Assembly: GCA_049647585.1 (NCBI GenBank)
Contig: JBARXY010000020.1
Span: forward strand, 1 to 64,000
From: JAGQSZ01 sp049647585
GTDB taxonomy: Bacteria; Actinomycetota; Acidimicrobiia; Acidimicrobiales; Microtrichaceae
Direction of reading: 5' to 3'
DNA: 64,000 nt
Made by a program: the position numbers and the translations under genes. Positions 32,978 through 41,840 of the stretch are shown here, piece by piece; position 1 is the first letter of the stretch, and the number at the start of each line of letters is the position of its first letter. The notes below the pieces were generated by a model. That model was given only the letters and a program-made list of their open reading frames with translations. It was not told the origin of the DNA and made no database searches.

Positions 32978-34234
32978 TCAGCGGATACCGAACGCCGCCA
33001 GGGTCAACACCAAGGCCACGACACCCACAAAGTCGACCGAGGCCGTCACCACCGGTATTCCATAGGTGTCGGGGTCGACATCGGATCGCCAGGCAGCGAT
33101 CGTGCCGTAGTAGGCGAGTGCGATGACGAACAGAACCGCCAGAAGTCCTCCAATGAGAGACACCAGAATCATCCAACCGAGGCCGGGGCTCTTCTCATGG
33201 AGGACCAGGCCAACGATGTGGGCCCCCACACCGTTGAAGAGGAACACCGGAAATCCGATCAGCAGCACCAGCAGCGCGTCGCGACTCGCCTGGGGCTGGG
33301 GCTTCATCCGCGGGTCCACCAGACCCAGGTGGAGGTTGGTGGCCACACGGCTCGACAGGATCCCACCGAGGGCTCCGGCGGAACTCACGAACGCGGGTTG
33401 CAGGACTAGGAGCGCTGGGAGCGCGGCGAACAGCCCCAACTGCTTTTCGACCGCGATACCGGCGAGGGTCGACAGGATCAGCGCAACGAAAAGCACCGGT
33501 AGCGACTCGTAGAAAATCTCCTTGAACATCTTGAGCCTGGACCTGAGGCTCATGGCCAGTACCGCAGCAGTCACGAGCACCATCAACCAACCGAGACCCT
33601 TGGTCAGGCTGCCGTGGCCCAACAGATGGGTGGCCAGAAACAGCGCAGGGACGGTCACGACATCCCCCAAGGTCGAGACCGTCGGTGCCACCAGATTGTC
33701 CAGATCCCACTCCCGCCGGACAGCCCCCACCGACAAACCGATCGTTGCGGCAAGAACCACGATGCTCGCAATCACTCCGCCGCAGATTGACACCACGGCT
33801 AGGTCAAGGATGCCGATCGTGTGCTCCATGCCGAAGGCGACGGCAATGAACTTGGCCATAGCCGCAAGGACGAGTGACAAGAGGAACGTCAACGAAAGAG
33901 ACACGAGGACGTTCTGACCGAGGACCGACTCACGCTTGTACGACACGCGGAAAGTACCGGTGTGGATGGAAGTGGAGATCCGGTTGCCGAGTGCTCCGAA
34001 GATGTTTCCCCGGAGACCGATCGCAGCCGGAATCATGACCAGGAGCCCGGGAAGCATCTCGAAGGTGTGGGTGATCGAGCCGAGAATTGCGCCCGCAACG
34101 AGGCTGGTGCAGGAATTGAATACGAGCGCGGCCAGGCTCTGGCGCACGGCCTCGCCGGTCGGTCCGAGCAGATCAACCAGGCGTCGACCGAGCTCCAAGG
34201 GGTGCGGACGCAGATTGCGGAACCGACTGGCCAT
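32978..34234 (-). CDS. MgtE/SLC41-type divalent cation transporter
   Basis: The 418-residue membrane protein contains two copies of the MgtE transmembrane domain without the cytosolic N and CBS domains, as in SLC41-like members. Copy one has MLPGLLVMIPAAIGLRGNIFGALGNRISTSIHTG and copy two has FAALPALLVLQPAFVSSAGALGGILSSRVATNLHLG. Each carries the P-x(6-8)-G-N/G pattern and the S-R-x-x-T/S-x-x-H motif lining the ion path. The C-terminus has DVDPDTYGIPVVTASVDFVGV, typical of the second MgtE domain (acidic residues bind Mg2+). About ten helices are visible. It likely moves Mg2+ or another divalent cation across the inner membrane and is the second such transporter in the window besides CorA. It lies downstream of the sulfatase gene on the same strand. 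Confidence 0.86.
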   Translation of the reverse strand: MASRFRNLRPHPLELGRRLVDLLGPTGEAVRQSLAALVFNSCTSLVAGAILGSITHTFEMLPGLLVMIPAAIGLRGNIFGALGNRISTSIHTGTFRVSYKRESVLGQNVLVSLSLTFLLSLVLAAMAKFIAVAFGMEHTIGILDLAVVSICGGVIASIVVLAATIGLSVGAVRREWDLDNLVAPTVSTLGDVVTVPALFLATHLLGHGSLTKGLGWLMVLVTAAVLAMSLRSRLKMFKEIFYESLPVLFVALILSTLAGIAVEKQLGLFAALPALLVLQPAFVSSAGALGGILSSRVATNLHLGLVDPRMKPQPQASRDALLVLLIGFPVFLFNGVGAHIVGLVLHEKSPGLGWMILVSLIGGLLAVLFVIALAYYGTIAAWRSDVDPDTYGIPVVTASVDFVGVVALVLTLAAFGIR

Positions 34235-34335
34235 GGCGATTCGAGACGTTTCGGGGCGGACGGGGCGGACGGGGCACCAGATTGGACCGGGCCACCCTAC
34301 CGGTCCACCGCGGTCGCGACGGAACTACTCGCTGC

Positions 34336-35907
34336 TCAATCTTCTACCCGACGGACCGGCTCCTGCCGCGGTGGGTCCATGCGTCGAATCGTCCCCGACG
34401 GGGTTGCGCGGGTATTTGCCAGTCGTGGGTCCGCGTGTTCGATGCCCATCGACAACAGACGTTGGGCGTAGCCAAGGATGGTCGCGGCGTACGTGGGGTC
34501 ATCAGCACGGTTGACCAACTCGTGCGGGTCATCCTCAAGATCGAAGAACAGCGCAGGTAGACCTCCGGCGAAGTGGACGTACTTGCCGTGATGGTCGCGG
34601 ATCACCGAAATCGCGCACTGGTCCTGCCTGATTCCCATGAGCGTCTCGACGACCTGGCTGGTGGGCTCCCGGAAGTCGTACTCGTAGTGGACGGCACTTC
34701 TCCACCAGCTGTCGGTAGCCCGGGGGTTTTCGATGAGCGGGCGAAGACTCGACCCGTCCGACATCGCGGGTGCGGGGGCTCCGACCAGATCGAGCAGGGT
34801 CGGAGTCACGTCGACGTTCTCGGTGAATGATTCGACGACTCGACCCGGGTCGGTCACAAATCGGGGGGCGCTGATGATCAACGGGATCTGGTAGCTCTGG
34901 TCGAAGAACCCGAGCTTTTCGACCAGCCAGTGGTCGCCGAGCTGTTCGCCGTGGTCGGAGGTGACGATGATGATGGTGTCCTCGGTCAGGCCCAGCTCGC
35001 TCAGCCCATCCAGGAGCCGACCCAGTTGTGCGTCGACCTCGGCGATCATCCCGTAGTACGTGGCCCGCAGTTGACGCTGGTCCAATTCGTCCGGGGGCGC
35101 GGGCACGAGCGTCAGGGCGGCTTCCAGGAAGGGGTGGAGCGCAGCTTCTTCGCTAGGTGTCTCTGCTCGGATTGGTGCTGGAACGTCCGCCGGGTCGAAC
35201 ATGTCGTTGTACGGCTCCGGCGCCATATACGGGGGATGGGGTCGTAGATAGCTCAGGTGGGCGAACCATGGTTCGTCGGACTGCCCGGCCTCGGCCAACC
35301 AGCCGAGCGCTCTGCCGGTCAGGAAGGCGGCCTCGCTGTGCTCGGCTGCGTACCTGGTCGGCCGCCAGGTCGCTCCGCGATCCGGCGGGATGGGGACATC
35401 GGCCGGCTCGTAGATCTGGCGGTTGTTGATACCGCCGCCCTCGGGAATGTCGTAGCCAAGTTCGCCCAACCACTCGACCCACTCCTCGATGCAGTCATCG
35501 AGCAACAACTCGGCCCTGAAACCGGGCATCGGCAGTTCCCAGCCGTTCCTGCGGGGGTCGTCCGCGTCGAGAGTGCGGGGGTCGATGGCCGTGTCTGTAT
35601 AGCCGAACAGGACCGGGTCGTAGCCTTCGTCCCGCATCAGACGGGGCAGCATCGGCAGGTCATCAGCCAACGGGGCACCGTTGTTCGTAACGCGATGGTT
35701 TGACTGCCAAAGCCCGGTCAACAGAGACGCTCTGGCCGGCGCGCAAGGCGCGCAGTTCGAATAATGATTGGCGAATCGGACCCCGCTCCTGGCCAACTCG
35801 TCGAGGTTCGGAGTCGATACGACAGGGTGACCAGCGACGCCCAGACAGTCGGCCCTGAGTTGATCGATTGTTATCAGGAGGACGTTCGGTCGATCGTTGG
35901 AGTCCAT
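34336..35907 (-). CDS. Sulfatase (alkaline phosphatase superfamily)
   Basis: The 523-residue protein starts with the metal strand RPNVLLITIDQLRADCLG (Asp15) and has the sulfatase modification motif C-A-P-A-R-A-S-L-L-T-G at residues 55-65; Cys55 is the predicted formylglycine. Further metal-site features are HLSYLRPHPPY and the second metal-binding strand IIIVTSDHGEQLGDHWL. There is no signal peptide, so the enzyme should be cytosolic, and the formylglycine-generating enzyme is not in this window. The size and TIDQ(L)RADCLG wording fit arylsulfatase or choline-sulfatase-like members; the sulfate ester is unknown. It is divergent from the ArsC gene (32 bp apart), and an MgtE gene follows. Confidence 0.9.
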   Translation of the reverse strand: MDSNDRPNVLLITIDQLRADCLGVAGHPVVSTPNLDELARSGVRFANHYSNCAPCAPARASLLTGLWQSNHRVTNNGAPLADDLPMLPRLMRDEGYDPVLFGYTDTAIDPRTLDADDPRRNGWELPMPGFRAELLLDDCIEEWVEWLGELGYDIPEGGGINNRQIYEPADVPIPPDRGATWRPTRYAAEHSEAAFLTGRALGWLAEAGQSDEPWFAHLSYLRPHPPYMAPEPYNDMFDPADVPAPIRAETPSEEAALHPFLEAALTLVPAPPDELDQRQLRATYYGMIAEVDAQLGRLLDGLSELGLTEDTIIIVTSDHGEQLGDHWLVEKLGFFDQSYQIPLIISAPRFVTDPGRVVESFTENVDVTPTLLDLVGAPAPAMSDGSSLRPLIENPRATDSWWRSAVHYEYDFREPTSQVVETLMGIRQDQCAISVIRDHHGKYVHFAGGLPALFFDLEDDPHELVNRADDPTYAATILGYAQRLLSMGIEHADPRLANTRATPSGTIRRMDPPRQEPVRRVED

Positions 35908-35939
35908 CGCAGCGAGCGTATAGGCGGTAGATTTGGCTC

Positions 35940-36302
35940 ATGGCCGAAGTCACCATCTTCCACAATCCCAACTGTTCGACATCGAAGTACGCCGTGGGGG
36001 AGGCCGAAGCCGAGGGTGTCGAGGTCGACCTGGTGAAGTACATGCTCAAGGCCGAGCGCCCGAGCCGTGAACAGCTCGAGGACCTGACCGACAAACTCGA
36101 GGACCCGGTGACCGACATGGTGCGACGGGACGCGAACTTCGCCAAGCTCGGACTTTCCGACGCCGATGTAGCCAGCCGCGATCAGGTCATCGAGGTGCTC
36201 CTCAAGAACCCCGAGTTGATGCAGCGGCCGATCCTGGTCAAAGGCGACAGGGCAATAATCGGCCGTCCGAAGGACCGGGTAGCTACCTTTCTGCAGAGCT
36301 GA
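35940..36302 (+). CDS. ArsC family (glutaredoxin-type) reductase
   Basis: The 120-residue protein has the ArsC/Spx thioredoxin-like fold: TIFHNPNCSTSKYAV with the catalytic Cys12, the conserved Arg pair in DMVRRDANFAKLGL, and the cis-Pro region LMQRPILVKGDRAIIGRP, where the Arg before Pro completes the oxyanion site. Members reduce arsenate to arsenite with glutathione/glutaredoxin, but many chromosomal copies without ars genes have uncertain substrates, and none of arsR, acr3 or arsB is adjacent. The transcript is probably leaderless (TAGATT at 35928-35933, 6 bp before the ATG). Its stop codon is inside a 13-bp triplicate repeat. Confidence 0.85.
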   Translation: MAEVTIFHNPNCSTSKYAVGEAEAEGVEVDLVKYMLKAERPSREQLEDLTDKLEDPVTDMVRRDANFAKLGLSDADVASRDQVIEVLLKNPELMQRPILVKGDRAIIGRPKDRVATFLQS

Positions 36303-36329
36303 TCTGGAGAGCTGATCTGCAGAGCTGAT
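36291..36329. repeat. Three 13-bp tandem units at the ArsC gene stop codon
   Basis: CTG(C/G)AGAGCTGAT occurs at 36291-36303, 36304-36316 and 36317-36329. The first copy contains the ArsC stop (TGA at 36300-36302), and the other copies repeat the TGA just downstream, in shifted frames. Confidence 0.92.
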
Positions 36330-36443
36330 TTTCGGCTGGCATGCCGCTTATCTGGCGATCCGGAGCAGCATCCGGGGGTGTCCGGAGCGAGAGTGTCCGC
36401 CGTGGGGCGACCCGTTGTTGAGGACGAGGTTATTATCCCCGGC

Positions 36444-37568
36444 ATGAAGACTGAGCTTTGTGACCAGCTGGGGATCGAATTCCCAATTTTCGCCTTCACC
36501 CACTGTCGTGACGTGGTGGCGGCAGTATCCAACGCAGGCGGCCTGGGGGTGCTCGGAGCCGTCGGCTATTCGGCCGAACAGCTTGCTGTCGAGCTCGAAT
36601 GGATCGACGCCCACACCGACAAGCCTTACGGCGTCGACGTCGTGATTCCGGGCAAGTACGAGGGCATGGGTGAAATGGACCCCCTCAAGCTCGAACAGGA
36701 TCTTCTGCAGATGGTCCCCGATGAGCATCGCCGTTTCGTCCACAAGCTTCTCGATGACCACCACGTGCCCGAGCTTCCTGCGGACGAGATCCCTCCCGCC
36801 CTGATCGGCTGGACCGAAGCGACCGCGTCACCGTTGATCGACGAAGCCCTGCGTCACGACAAGGTCCGCCTCATCGCCAACGCACTCGGAACCCCGCCGC
36901 CCGAGGTCATCGACCGTGTACACGAATCCGGCCGGCTGATCGCAGCGCTTTGCGGCTCCCCTTCGCAGGCGGTCCGCCACAAGAACGCCGGAGTCGACAT
37001 CATCATCGCCCAGGGCACCGAGGGCGGTGGACACACCGGTGACATCGGTTCCGTCGTGCTGTGGCCACAGGTCATCGACGCCGTCGCCCCGACCCCTGTG
37101 CTCGCCGCGGGTGGCGTCGGAACCGGCCGTCAGATGGCGGCCGCTCTGGCCATGGGCGCCGAAGGCGTCTGGACGGGCTCCATCTGGTTGACGGTTGAAG
37201 AGGCGGACCAGGCTCCGGCACAGGTGGACGCCCTGCTCGAGGCAACCAGCCGCGACACCGTCCGCTCCCGCAGTTGGACCGGCAAGCCGTGTCGTATGCT
37301 CCGCAACGAATGGACCGACGCCTGGGAGGATCCTGCCAACCCGGACCCGCTCGGCATGCCGCTGCAGTTCATGGTCACCGGTGAAGCGGTGGCCCGTGGG
37401 CACCACTACTCCCAGCAGGCCAAGGACATCGCGTTCAACCCGGTCGGCCAGATCGTCGGGACGATGAACAAGGTCCGCAAGACCCGTGACGTCATCGAAC
37501 AGATGGTCAGCGAGTACGTCGACTGCTCCAACCGTCTCGACCGTCTCAACGAGCGGGCCAGCGGCTGA
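36444..37568 (+). CDS. Nitronate monooxygenase/enoyl-reductase-like flavoprotein
   Basis: About 374 residues from ATG 36444, where TATTAT (36431-36436) is 7 bp upstream, consistent with a leaderless start; the longer frame from 36378 lacks support. The TIM-barrel FMN protein shows QLGIEFPIFAFTHCRDVVAAVSNAGGLGVLGA, then HKNAGVDIIIAQGTEGGGHTGDIG (the catalytic His-containing loop of the 2-nitropropane dioxygenase family) and PVLAAGGVGTGRQMAAALAMGAEGVWTGSIWL for FMN phosphate binding. Family members oxidise nitronates or act as NADH-dependent reductases; the mycobacterial sterol-catabolic IpdC is related. The substrate cannot be decided. A duplicated 14-bp repeat follows the gene. Confidence 0.88.
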   Translation: MKTELCDQLGIEFPIFAFTHCRDVVAAVSNAGGLGVLGAVGYSAEQLAVELEWIDAHTDKPYGVDVVIPGKYEGMGEMDPLKLEQDLLQMVPDEHRRFVHKLLDDHHVPELPADEIPPALIGWTEATASPLIDEALRHDKVRLIANALGTPPPEVIDRVHESGRLIAALCGSPSQAVRHKNAGVDIIIAQGTEGGGHTGDIGSVVLWPQVIDAVAPTPVLAAGGVGTGRQMAAALAMGAEGVWTGSIWLTVEEADQAPAQVDALLEATSRDTVRSRSWTGKPCRMLRNEWTDAWEDPANPDPLGMPLQFMVTGEAVARGHHYSQQAKDIAFNPVGQIVGTMNKVRKTRDVIEQMVSEYVDCSNRLDRLNERASG

Positions 37569-37582
37569 ATGTCGTAGCGCCA

Positions 37583-37610
37583 GAGTTGGGCACACTGAGT
37601 TGGGCACACT
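37583..37610. repeat. Exact 14-bp tandem duplication after the flavoprotein gene
   Basis: GAGTTGGGCACACT occurs at 37583-37596 and 37597-37610, 15 bp after the stop codon. A third partial GGGCA follows. It does not include the stop codon. Confidence 0.9.
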
Positions 37611-37663
37611 GGGCAACTGTGATGGAAGTGGCGCTTCAGCGACCGTTTCCGTCCTAGTTCAGA

Positions 37664-39280
37664 TTATTTGACGACGATGTTCCGACAGCCGAGGGATACG
37701 CCTCGGTTGGTCGGAACGTCGTAGAGCGTCACGCAGACGTTGCGGGTTCCGGGACTGCCGTTCCATGAGACGTCGAATCGCCCGTTGGTCACCCGACGAT
37801 CCCGGACCGCTCTCTCTGAACCCATGGTCGACACGACCCGGACCAGCGGCGCTCCGTCCGGATCGCTGACGGTGCCGGCAACACGAACTGTTCTTCCGGT
37901 TGCGCTGGCCACGGTCACTCGCCCTGTCGCCATTGTTCCTGTGGCCGGTGGCTTGGTAGTCGGCGGACTCGTGGGGGGCGGTGTGGTGGGTGCAGGTGTG
38001 CCCGTCGAGGTTGTCGCGCCTGCGATGGAGAACTTCGTCGAGCGCAGACTGCGACTGGACCCGGCCTTGGAGTTCACGATCCCACGCAGATAGGTGCCCG
38101 TGACCGTGGTTCTGCTGTTGGTGCCGACCAAGAGGATGCGCGACTTGTCCAGGTGTCCCGATGGCCGTGGGGCGTCAAGGAACTGCACCGAGGTCAGGGT
38201 GCCGATGCCGAACCATGAGCCGAGTTCGGACGCTGAGTAGTCGTATGCCCAACTGGCGTTGGGATTGCCACCGGTCAGGTCGGCCGGGTCCGGCACTCCA
38301 CGCAGATACGCGACGTTCGAGGCCCACACGAACTCGCTGTCTTCGGTGTGTCCACCTGAAGACGATGAGTAGACGGCGTCGATGAGGTTGTTTGCGTAGA
38401 GAACGAACCGACGGTCGGTCGAGTCGACGGCACCGGTCCAGTATCGATGGGTGGGTTCGGGTTCGTAACGAGTGCCTCGATACGACTGGTCGGTCGTCGT
38501 CGCATAGAGATCGAAATCGGGGAATCTGGACGATCCGGAGCGTGCCTCGATCTGCTTCTGTGCATACGTGCGCGACGCGATGGCCTGTGCCTGGAGGGCC
38601 GCGGCTGGCCAGCTCGACGGCATCTCACCCAGCCCATACAGGTACTGCTGCATCGTCAAGCCACTCAGTACAACCCGTAGACCACCGGCTGTGTCGATCG
38701 AGATCCGCATGTTCCCGAGCCGGTATGAATCTCCGGTCGACGAAACGCGCACACCGGCCGAAGACGAGTTGAGAGCCACGTCGAGCGGTCCGGCCAGAGT
38801 TGCGCCAAGTCCTCCGCTCAGGGCGATCCTGTCACCGGATCGGGTCGCTGTCACTGCACTTCCGGTTGCTGCGGTTCCGGCCGGGCCGAACGCTGTCGGA
38901 ACCGACGGGGTGAAGGTAATTGAGTTCTGCTTCTGGGTCAGTAGGACCCTTACGTTGGAGCTGACCGCGTGACCGGTTCCGACCGTGACCCCCGTGTAGT
39001 AGTGCTTGAGGATGGCGTCGGTGCTCTTTCCCGTCGCCGCTAGGCCCCGTGCTCCCCATTGGCTCATTCCGACTGCGTGGCCCCAGCCCGAGCCGCTGAA
39101 TCGAAAGGTCGCTGGGCTGGCGGAGACGCCGGTGTTGGAACCGAATCCGTAGAGGGCGATGGTGAGTGCCATGGTCAGCGCCGCCAACATGCGTCCACGT
39201 CGTGACCAGGTAGCTCGGCGCAGGAGTTTTCTAGACCGCCGGGGCCGGATCATGTGGGGAGTGTCCATCAGTTGACTCAT
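37664..39280 (-). CDS. Secreted SpoIID/LytB domain protein
   Basis: About 538 residues from ATG 39280, with GGTGG upstream; frames to 39349 extend over the divergent promoter. A basic start and hydrophobic helix (MLAALTMALTIALYGFGS...VSASP) form a signal peptide. The N-terminal domain FRFSGSGWGHAVGMSQWGARGLAATGKSTDAILKHYYTGV is the hallmark of the SpoIID/LytB family, followed by the amidase-enhancer core with LYGLGEMPSSWPAAALQAQAIASRTYAQ, where the Glu is the catalytic residue of SpoIID lytic transglycosylases, and VYSSSSGGHTEDSEFVWASNVAYLRGV. After a Thr/Pro-rich linker comes a beta-sandwich of about 100 residues. It likely remodels peptidoglycan outside the cell. It does not indicate sporulation. 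Confidence 0.88.
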   Translation of the reverse strand: MSQLMDTPHMIRPRRSRKLLRRATWSRRGRMLAALTMALTIALYGFGSNTGVSASPATFRFSGSGWGHAVGMSQWGARGLAATGKSTDAILKHYYTGVTVGTGHAVSSNVRVLLTQKQNSITFTPSVPTAFGPAGTAATGSAVTATRSGDRIALSGGLGATLAGPLDVALNSSSAGVRVSSTGDSYRLGNMRISIDTAGGLRVVLSGLTMQQYLYGLGEMPSSWPAAALQAQAIASRTYAQKQIEARSGSSRFPDFDLYATTTDQSYRGTRYEPEPTHRYWTGAVDSTDRRFVLYANNLIDAVYSSSSGGHTEDSEFVWASNVAYLRGVPDPADLTGGNPNASWAYDYSASELGSWFGIGTLTSVQFLDAPRPSGHLDKSRILLVGTNSRTTVTGTYLRGIVNSKAGSSRSLRSTKFSIAGATTSTGTPAPTTPPPTSPPTTKPPATGTMATGRVTVASATGRTVRVAGTVSDPDGAPLVRVVSTMGSERAVRDRRVTNGRFDVSWNGSPGTRNVCVTLYDVPTNRGVSLGCRNIVVK

Positions 39281-39363
39281 CGTCCACCGCGAGTCTTCTC
39301 TTGAAAACGGCTGCTGAGAATGTTGACACAGCAGCGGCTCGATAGGCACGCGATGATCGTGGC

Positions 39364-40080
39364 GTGCGAGTCGTCACCTTCAACATCCGGCATGGAGCCC
39401 CTCCGGGGGGATGTCCGGACATTGACGCCCTGGCCCGCACGATTGCAGGCATGAACGCCGATGCGGTCGCACTGCAGGAGGTGGATCGACGGGTGTTCCG
39501 GTCGGGCTTTACCGATCAGACGGCTCGGATCGCTGAGCGAACCGGCCTTGTCTCTCAGTTTGGGAGGGCCAGGAGGATCGGTCCGATGAGCGGTTATGGC
39601 AATGCCCTTCTTACCCGGACCGAGCCGAGCAGGGTTGATGTCCTCGAGTTGCGTTCCCTGGGGGAACAGCGGGTTGCGGTCATCGCCGAAGTCGTCACTG
39701 ACGAAGGACCTGCGACCCTGGTCAGCGTGCACCTGCAGAATCGGCGGTCAGGTCAGCCACCTCAGGCGCTCAGCCAACTGGACCAACTACTCGATGTCGT
39801 TTCGTGTCGCCCCGAGCCATGGGTGGTGATGGGAGATTTCAACCTGAGACCCGAGATCGTGCTTCCGAAGCTCGCAGAAGCGGGTCTGAGCCCGGCAAGT
39901 GTCGAGCCGACGTTCCCGGCTGTCGATCCACGGATTGCCATCGACTGGATTGCGGTGCGAGGCATGAACGTGGTCTCCGTCGACCTTCCCGACGTCCGCC
40001 TGAGTGACCATCGACCGCTGGTGGTCGACCTTCAAGACTCCCGAACGCCTAACTTCGCCCCTACCGGTGCCGAAGGTTGA
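39364..40080 (+). CDS. Endonuclease/exonuclease/phosphatase (EEP) family hydrolase
   Basis: The 238-residue protein has the EEP fold motifs: VVTFNIRHG (Asn), ADAVALQEVD (metal Glu), TLVSVHLQ (His), WVVMGDFNLRP (Asp-x-Asn) and the terminal LSDHRPLVVDL (Asp-His pair). The catalytic set is complete, so a Mg-dependent phosphodiesterase or phosphatase acting on nucleic acid, inositol phosphates or lipids is possible. No signal peptide is seen. It is divergent from the SpoIID gene (83 bp between) and is followed without a gap by the degenerate SDR gene; the stop TGA and next start are separated by 3 bp. The start may be the GTG at 39364. Confidence 0.88.
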   Translation: MRVVTFNIRHGAPPGGCPDIDALARTIAGMNADAVALQEVDRRVFRSGFTDQTARIAERTGLVSQFGRARRIGPMSGYGNALLTRTEPSRVDVLELRSLGEQRVAVIAEVVTDEGPATLVSVHLQNRRSGQPPQALSQLDQLLDVVSCRPEPWVVMGDFNLRPEIVLPKLAEAGLSPASVEPTFPAVDPRIAIDWIAVRGMNVVSVDLPDVRLSDHRPLVVDLQDSRTPNFAPTGAEG

Positions 40081-40083
40081 GTG

Positions 40084-40887
40084 ATGGCCGTGACTTCCAG
40101 CGATGACTCGAATCGGACCTTCGGCCGACCCAACCTGGGTGACGGCGAAGGTCTGATTTTTGACGATCACGTTGCCGGGAAGCTTGTCGTGATCACCGGT
40201 GGCGGCGGCCTGCTGGGTGCCGCTCTGGCTCGCGAACTGGGGGGTCGGGGCGCAGATATCGCGTTGTTGGGCCACGACTCCGACGAGATGGACCAGACGC
40301 TTGCCTCTTTGGGCTCCGTGGTCCGGGCCCTGTCGCTGCGCTGTGACTTGGCGAGCGAATCCGACGTCGGGCGGGCCGTTCAGTTTCTGCAACACCTGGA
40401 CAGGCCGGTCGACTACCTGATCCACGGCGCCGGTCTGCAGACCTCATCGACGATCGCGTGGAGTTCAGTGCGTGGCCTCGATGAGCACTACCTGTGGAAC
40501 GTGCGTGGACCGTACCTCCTGACCCAGAAGCTGCTTCCACTTCTGTCGACCCGGTCGGGCCGGGTTGTGTTCTTCATTGCACCCGGTCCTGAGGCAGGCT
40601 CCGGCGTGGGCGGCGATGTCCAGCATCGGATCTCGGTCGCCGGCCTCGAGTCGTTTGCACGGGAACTCCGGATCGAGGCGGACAAGATGGGAATCCATGT
40701 TCTGACCATCAATGCCCAGCTCAGCACTTGGGCCGATGTCACCGAAACGGCGATTGGACCGGGTGGGGAGAGCCTGCTGGGGACCTTCGCCCAAGCCGTC
40801 ACCCGGGCGATACTCGCTGACTCGGTCGACGTGACGGAACTGTCGATGAAGGTACCGTCCGGCACTCCGAGGGTGTTCCAAAGCTAG
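40084..40887 (+). CDS. SDR-like protein lacking the YxxxK catalytic motif
   Basis: About 267 residues from ATG 40084, which overlaps no upstream codon. The Rossmann part is LVVITGGGGLLGAALARELGGRGADIALLG, with GGGGLLG in place of the usual TGxxxGxG. A D-L follows (LRCDLASESD), and the NAG motif becomes HGAGLQ. At the active site, where SDRs have S...YxxxK, the sequence reads GPEAGSGVGGDVQHRISVAGLESFARELRIEADKMGIHVLTIN: the helix and following strand are preserved but Tyr and Lys are absent. It may be a non-catalytic cofactor-binding protein or have an altered mechanism. It lies between an EEP hydrolase and DUF3499 in one direction, probably in one operon. Confidence 0.8.
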   Translation: MAVTSSDDSNRTFGRPNLGDGEGLIFDDHVAGKLVVITGGGGLLGAALARELGGRGADIALLGHDSDEMDQTLASLGSVVRALSLRCDLASESDVGRAVQFLQHLDRPVDYLIHGAGLQTSSTIAWSSVRGLDEHYLWNVRGPYLLTQKLLPLLSTRSGRVVFFIAPGPEAGSGVGGDVQHRISVAGLESFARELRIEADKMGIHVLTINAQLSTWADVTETAIGPGGESLLGTFAQAVTRAILADSVDVTELSMKVPSGTPRVFQS

Positions 40888-40896
40888 ATTGCAGTG

Positions 40897-41796
40897 ATGG
40901 CCAGAGTCTGCATGCGACCGGGATGTGATCGTCCTGCTGAGGTGCGACTTTCCTATGACACCGTTAGTTGTCAGGTCTGGCTCGATCCGATTCTGGACCG
41001 TCCGGGTCCGGTACAAGAGATCTGCGAGTTCCATGCGCTTCGGCTGACCGTCCCCAGAGGCTGGCTACTCTGCGAACGCCGGGTGCCGAATCCGGCGCTG
41101 TTCGTTCCGGCGGACGCTCCGGAGAAGGTCGTCCCGCCAAACGTGTCGACCGGTCCAGACCTGTCGACCGGTGGGAATCGGTCCGGGCTGACCGTACCGT
41201 TGACCGTTGGTGCCCCCTCGCCACGAGTCGGGCGACGCTCGCCTCATAAAGACGCTGTGCAGGTCAAGCGCCGCCACCCCAACGAGACGGCACGCGAGCT
41301 TTTTCCGGATGACCTGGTCTCAGCGGAATCTGCGCAACCGGTAGTTCCACCTGGCCCAGCGGAGCGGCCGGAGCCGGCGGATCAGTCAGGCCAGACGGAT
41401 CAGTCAGGCCAGGCGGACTGGGACGATCCCGCGGGTGCGGGTGACGTGGGCGGTCCAGCGGGCGCGTCTGACGTGGGCGGTCCAGCGGGCGCGGGTGACG
41501 TGGGCGGTCCAGCGGGCGCGGGTGACGTGGGCGGTCCCGCGGGCGCGGGTGACGTGGGCGGTCCCGCGGGCGCGGGTGATGTGGATGTTCCCGCGGGCGC
41601 GGGTGACGTGGATGTTCCCGCGGGCGCGGGTGACGCCGAGGATGACGCGCCTGATTCGGACGAGAAGAAGGACACCCTCAAGCCGACTTCTCCGCTCCTC
41701 GCCCGAGCCTTTGCCCAGACCGGGCCGCAGCGTTCGGTGCTCAGTGAGGACTTACGGGTTCCCGATCAAGAGCGCCCCAGACGAAATAACCGGTAG
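40897..41796 (+). CDS. DUF3499 family protein with a 27-bp minisatellite
   Basis: About 299 residues from ATG 40897. Residues 1-65 form the DUF3499 domain: VCMRPGCDRPAEVRLSYD, then EICEFHALRLTVPRGWLLC, with Cys4, Cys8, Cys and His arranged like a small zinc ribbon. The function of DUF3499 is unknown; it is an actinobacterial protein. Downstream is a disordered region with D-Q-S-G-Q units and about seven 9-residue repeats (GDVGGPAGA, two of them GDVDVPAGA) encoded by 27-bp tandem DNA repeats at about 41436-41636. The acidic-basic C-terminal tail ends RPRRNNR. The family usually ends soon after the first domain, so the tail is a lineage-specific expansion. Confidence 0.82.
   Translation: MARVCMRPGCDRPAEVRLSYDTVSCQVWLDPILDRPGPVQEICEFHALRLTVPRGWLLCERRVPNPALFVPADAPEKVVPPNVSTGPDLSTGGNRSGLTVPLTVGAPSPRVGRRSPHKDAVQVKRRHPNETARELFPDDLVSAESAQPVVPPGPAERPEPADQSGQTDQSGQADWDDPAGAGDVGGPAGASDVGGPAGAGDVGGPAGAGDVGGPAGAGDVGGPAGAGDVDVPAGAGDVDVPAGAGDAEDDAPDSDEKKDTLKPTSPLLARAFAQTGPQRSVLSEDLRVPDQERPRRNNR
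41436..41636 (+). repeat. 27-bp coding minisatellite in the DUF3499 gene
   Basis: Tandem units beginning GCGGGTGACGTGGGCGG encode G-D-V-G-G-P-A-G-A; five units keep GG and the last two read DV. The units are nearly identical in DNA, which implies recent expansion. The period is a multiple of three, so the frame is kept. Confidence 0.92.
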
Positions 41797-41840
41797 CTGA
41801 TCCGGCGCCCGGTCCCGCTACGACAGCACTTGGAGCGGTC

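Noticed and set aside
37664..39280. SpoIID protein as evidence of sporulation
   Set aside because: SpoIID/LytB domains occur widely in non-sporulating actinobacteria, and no sporulation genes are present.
41436..41636. Repeat array as CRISPR
   Set aside because: It is inside an open frame and the units encode a regular nonapeptide repeat.
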